From: Bacilli bacterium
GTDB lineage: Bacteria; Bacillota_I; Bacilli_A; RF39; UBA660
Reading direction: 5' to 3'
DNA length: 5,937 bases
NCBI GenBank assembly: GCA_900766325.1
Contig: CAAFVA010000080.1
Coordinates: 1 to 5,937, forward strand
Part shown: piece after piece, positions 4,612-5,937 of the stretch
How positions within the stretch are numbered: position 1 is the first letter of the stretch
How the letters are laid out: each line of letters begins with the position of its first letter
Translations under genes and position numbers: made by a program
Notes under the pieces: generated by a model
The model's input: the letters and a program-made list of their open reading frames with translations, nothing else
Told to the model about the DNA's origin: nothing
Databases searched by the model: none

Positions 4612-4914
4612 ATGAAAAGTGATAGAAATAACTTTGCTCAGCAAATGATGCCTTTTTCACCAAACATGATGATGCCCGCTAACATGATGATGTTTCCTAA
4701 CTTCATGAATGATAATTACTCTAATTTAGAAAACAAGGTAAGCACCTTAGAAAAAAAGGTAAAAGTTTTGGAAAACAGAGTATCAAGACTTGAAAACCCA
4801 TATCAAAATAATAATCAAACTTATCAAACACCACAAACTAACATGCAAAATAACACCCCATATCAAACCACCCAAAACGACGGAAATTATAACGGGGAAA
4901 TGTACATGATGTAA
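4612..4914 (+). CDS. Small Met-rich coiled-coil protein with Gln/Asn/Tyr-rich tail
   Basis: A 100-residue protein of unknown function, the only plus-strand gene here. It has three parts. The N-terminal 32 residues contain ten methionines with Pro, Phe and Asn (for example SPNMMMPANMMMFP). A textbook heptad coiled coil runs from 39 to 60 with a/d positions L39, V43, L46, V50, L53, V57 and L60, so it should oligomerise. The tail (63-100) is rich in Gln, Asn, Thr and Tyr with repeated PYQ/TYQT units and ends MYMM. There is no signal peptide or membrane helix. The start is firm: AGGAGG at 4600-4605, 6 nt from the ATG. The composition resembles small coat-like or structural proteins of endospore formers, and cotE is nearby, but no homology supports that role. 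A terminator follows at once. Confidence 0.8.
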   Translation: MKSDRNNFAQQMMPFSPNMMMPANMMMFPNFMNDNYSNLENKVSTLEKKVKVLENRVSRLENPYQNNNQTYQTPQTNMQNNTPYQTTQNDGNYNGEMYMM

Positions 4915-4943
4915 AAAGCCTACTATTTAAAAGTAGACTTTTT
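4913..4943. terminator. Bidirectional terminator between convergent genes
   Basis: Arms 4913-4924 and 4932-4943 form a 12-bp stem around a 7-nt loop, A-rich on one side and T-rich on the other. In the minus-strand transcript the only imperfection is a G-U pair; in the plus-strand transcript it is an A-C mismatch. Stop codons of both convergent genes overlap its ends. It should serve the coiled-coil gene and the 279-residue gene. Confidence 0.85.
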
Positions 4944-5781
4944 ATTTTGAATAATTACCCTGATTTAAGTTACTAACTAATCTTTTATATTCATCAATTA
5001 ATTGCTTTGAAACATACCTTTCCAAACTATCAACATTCCCGTTTAAAAATTCATCTAAAAGCCATTTTTTCTGTTTATCGTTTAGATGAGCATTAAAAAT
5101 TTCTTTTTCTATCATCTTACTAATAGTATTTAATCCATTATCATCATACGATGGAGCATCCATTTTTTTATCATTACCATTAATGTTTTTGGAAAACCAA
5201 GAATCCGCAATAAAACTTGCATAAAGACTAATTACAAGATCATCAACGTTAGTTAGCATGTTAAGATCTTTTTTCATTTCTTCTAAAATTGCTTTTTCAC
5301 CGTGTCGGATAACATAATTACGCATCCCGTTTTTATTACTAAACACACGTACTTTTTTGTCTTTAAAATACCTGCTTAAAATAATTTCAGCAAAATGTTT
5401 AGTAGCGTTTATGTCACTTGGAACAAACTCACCTTTTTCTTGATAATACGAAAGCATTTTTTCCATTATTTCTTTAAAAGACCTAACCTCATTATTAGAC
5501 ATACTTTTCTTTAAATAACGATCGATAATATTATCCGTGGCCTTGTTAAGTAGCTCATTATAATTTAATATGTTTTCACCTCTAAATACCATGCTTTGTA
5601 TTTCAGAATTAATGCTAGATATTCCCTTACTTTTAACATACCTATGAGTGTTAGTATTACCATCTTTACCCATGTAAGCCTCTCCAAGTAAATACCTTAA
5701 ATATGCTTTAAGTTCGTTTTCATTCTTAAGTGGATAACTATCCAGATCCATTTTAATCGCATCAAACAAGTTATTTATCAT
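4942..5781 (-). CDS. Uncharacterised 279-residue soluble, mostly helical protein
   Basis: I do not recognise this protein. It is Lys/Asn-rich and predicted mostly alpha-helical, with no signal peptide, no transmembrane helix and no cysteine that I can see. Visible landmarks are a YLRYLLGEAYMGKDGNTNTHRY stretch at about 27-48, a basic segment KDKKVRVFSNKNGMRNYVIRHG (140-161) that could be a strand-rich insert, a hydrophobic helix LVISLYASFIADSW (182-195), and a charged C-terminal region (225-270). No catalytic signature stands out. I choose ATG 5781-5779 because GAAGGTGA (5794-5787) places its GG 8 nt upstream; the in-frame GTG at 5790 is inside that site and would add only three residues. It is bounded by terminators on both sides, so it is a single-gene unit, and I see no convincing promoter. 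Confidence 0.8.
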   Translation of the reverse strand: MINNLFDAIKMDLDSYPLKNENELKAYLRYLLGEAYMGKDGNTNTHRYVKSKGISSINSEIQSMVFRGENILNYNELLNKATDNIIDRYLKKSMSNNEVRSFKEIMEKMLSYYQEKGEFVPSDINATKHFAEIILSRYFKDKKVRVFSNKNGMRNYVIRHGEKAILEEMKKDLNMLTNVDDLVISLYASFIADSWFSKNINGNDKKMDAPSYDDNGLNTISKMIEKEIFNAHLNDKQKKWLLDEFLNGNVDSLERYVSKQLIDEYKRLVSNLNQGNYSK

Positions 5782-5786
5782 AATAA

Positions 5787-5796
5787 TCACCTTCTT
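5787..5796 (-). promoter_or_regulatory. Ribosome binding site that sets the ATG 5781 start
   Basis: AAGAAGGTGA on the minus strand matches the AAGGAGGTGA pattern closely. An upstream GTG codon at 5790-5788, in frame, is buried in it. Start selection therefore favours ATG 5781, at the same 8-nt spacing used for trmB. Confidence 0.75.
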
Positions 5797-5855
5797 ATTA
5801 TTAGATTAACATATAATCACGAAGATTTCCAAAATATAGTTACAAAAACGTAAAT

Positions 5856-5890
5856 AAAAAGTAAAGTAAAAATAATTTATTCTACTTTAC
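5856..5890 (-). terminator. Terminator of the right-edge gene
   Basis: TACTTTAC at 5883-5890 and GTAAAGTA at 5861-5868 form a perfect 8-bp stem with a 14-nt loop. In the minus-strand reading it is followed by a five-T run (5860-5856). The stop codon of the right-edge frame lies at the stem's loop-proximal side. Confidence 0.7.
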
Positions 5891-5937
5891 CTTTTTTAAT
5901 TTTTTAAAAAATTTATCACCAAAAATTTCTTTAAATA
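5882..5937 (-). CDS. C-terminal end of an unidentified gene (runs off the right edge)
   Basis: The minus-strand frame reads FKEIFGDKFFKKLKKVK and stops at TAG 5884-5882, directly in front of a terminator. The basic, amphipathic peptide and the stop placed at the terminator, as for the other genes here, suggest a genuine gene end. Other minus-strand frames also stop nearby, so this rests on composition and position only. The product cannot be identified from 17 residues. Confidence 0.5.
   Translation of the reverse strand, partial: FKEIFGDKFFKKLKKVK

Noticed and set aside
5791..5850. Promoter for the 279-residue gene (for example TTGGAA and GTTAAT, or TATATT)
   Set aside because: Each candidate matches poorly or has no acceptable -35; in AT-rich DNA this is not supportable.

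Overview
The window is AT-rich DNA of a low-GC Gram-positive bacterium (Bacillota). The evidence is Firmicutes-type rpsP-khpA, a recognisable CotE spore-coat protein, a linked YtxG/YtxH pair, and ribosome binding sites complementary to the long Bacillus-type 16S tail (variants of AGGAGGTGAT). Eight tryptophan codons are all TGG and no gene stops with TGA, so the standard bacterial code fits. The composition and the style of the lysine/glutamate-rich proteins suggest an Erysipelotrichia- or RF39-like, Mollicutes-neighbouring Bacilli lineage. That placement is an inference, not a proof.

Layout: almost everything is on the minus strand, so transcription runs from right to left. The right edge (5882-5937) holds the last codons of an unidentified gene with its terminator. 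Next come a 279-residue soluble protein of unknown function (4942-5781) and, on the plus strand and convergent with it, a 100-residue Met-rich coiled-coil protein (4612-4914); the two share a bidirectional terminator. That small gene is divergent from trmB (3894-4529), which encodes tRNA m7G46 methyltransferase, across a short intergenic stretch with overlapping promoter-like sequences.

Downstream of trmB an extended -10 promoter (about 3860) starts a compact four-gene run: a Tyr-rich lipoprotein (3082-3831), a highly charged, largely disordered protein with three short islands (2140-3072), a YtxG-like DUF948 membrane protein (1829-2140), and a YtxH protein (1420-1836). Junctions are 9 nt, a 1-nt overlap and an 8-nt overlap, so translational coupling is likely. 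All four look envelope-associated. The run ends in a hairpin region that can fold in two mutually exclusive ways. Right behind it is cotE (839-1357), with a plausible mother-cell sigma-K-like promoter and its own terminator. Then a near-consensus sigma-A promoter drives rpsP and khpA (219-742), which are cut off by a terminator from the usual rimM-trmD-rplS continuation. At the left edge (1-89) another minus-strand gene begins with a membrane anchor.

Functionally the window mixes translation and RNA housekeeping (rpsP, khpA, trmB), a putative cell-envelope operon, and at least one sporulation gene. The points most worth following are the disordered three-motif protein in the ytxG-ytxH operon, cotE with its possible sigma-K promoter in this unusual neighbourhood, and the small Met-rich coiled-coil protein. 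I see no mobile element, CRISPR array, tRNA or rRNA.
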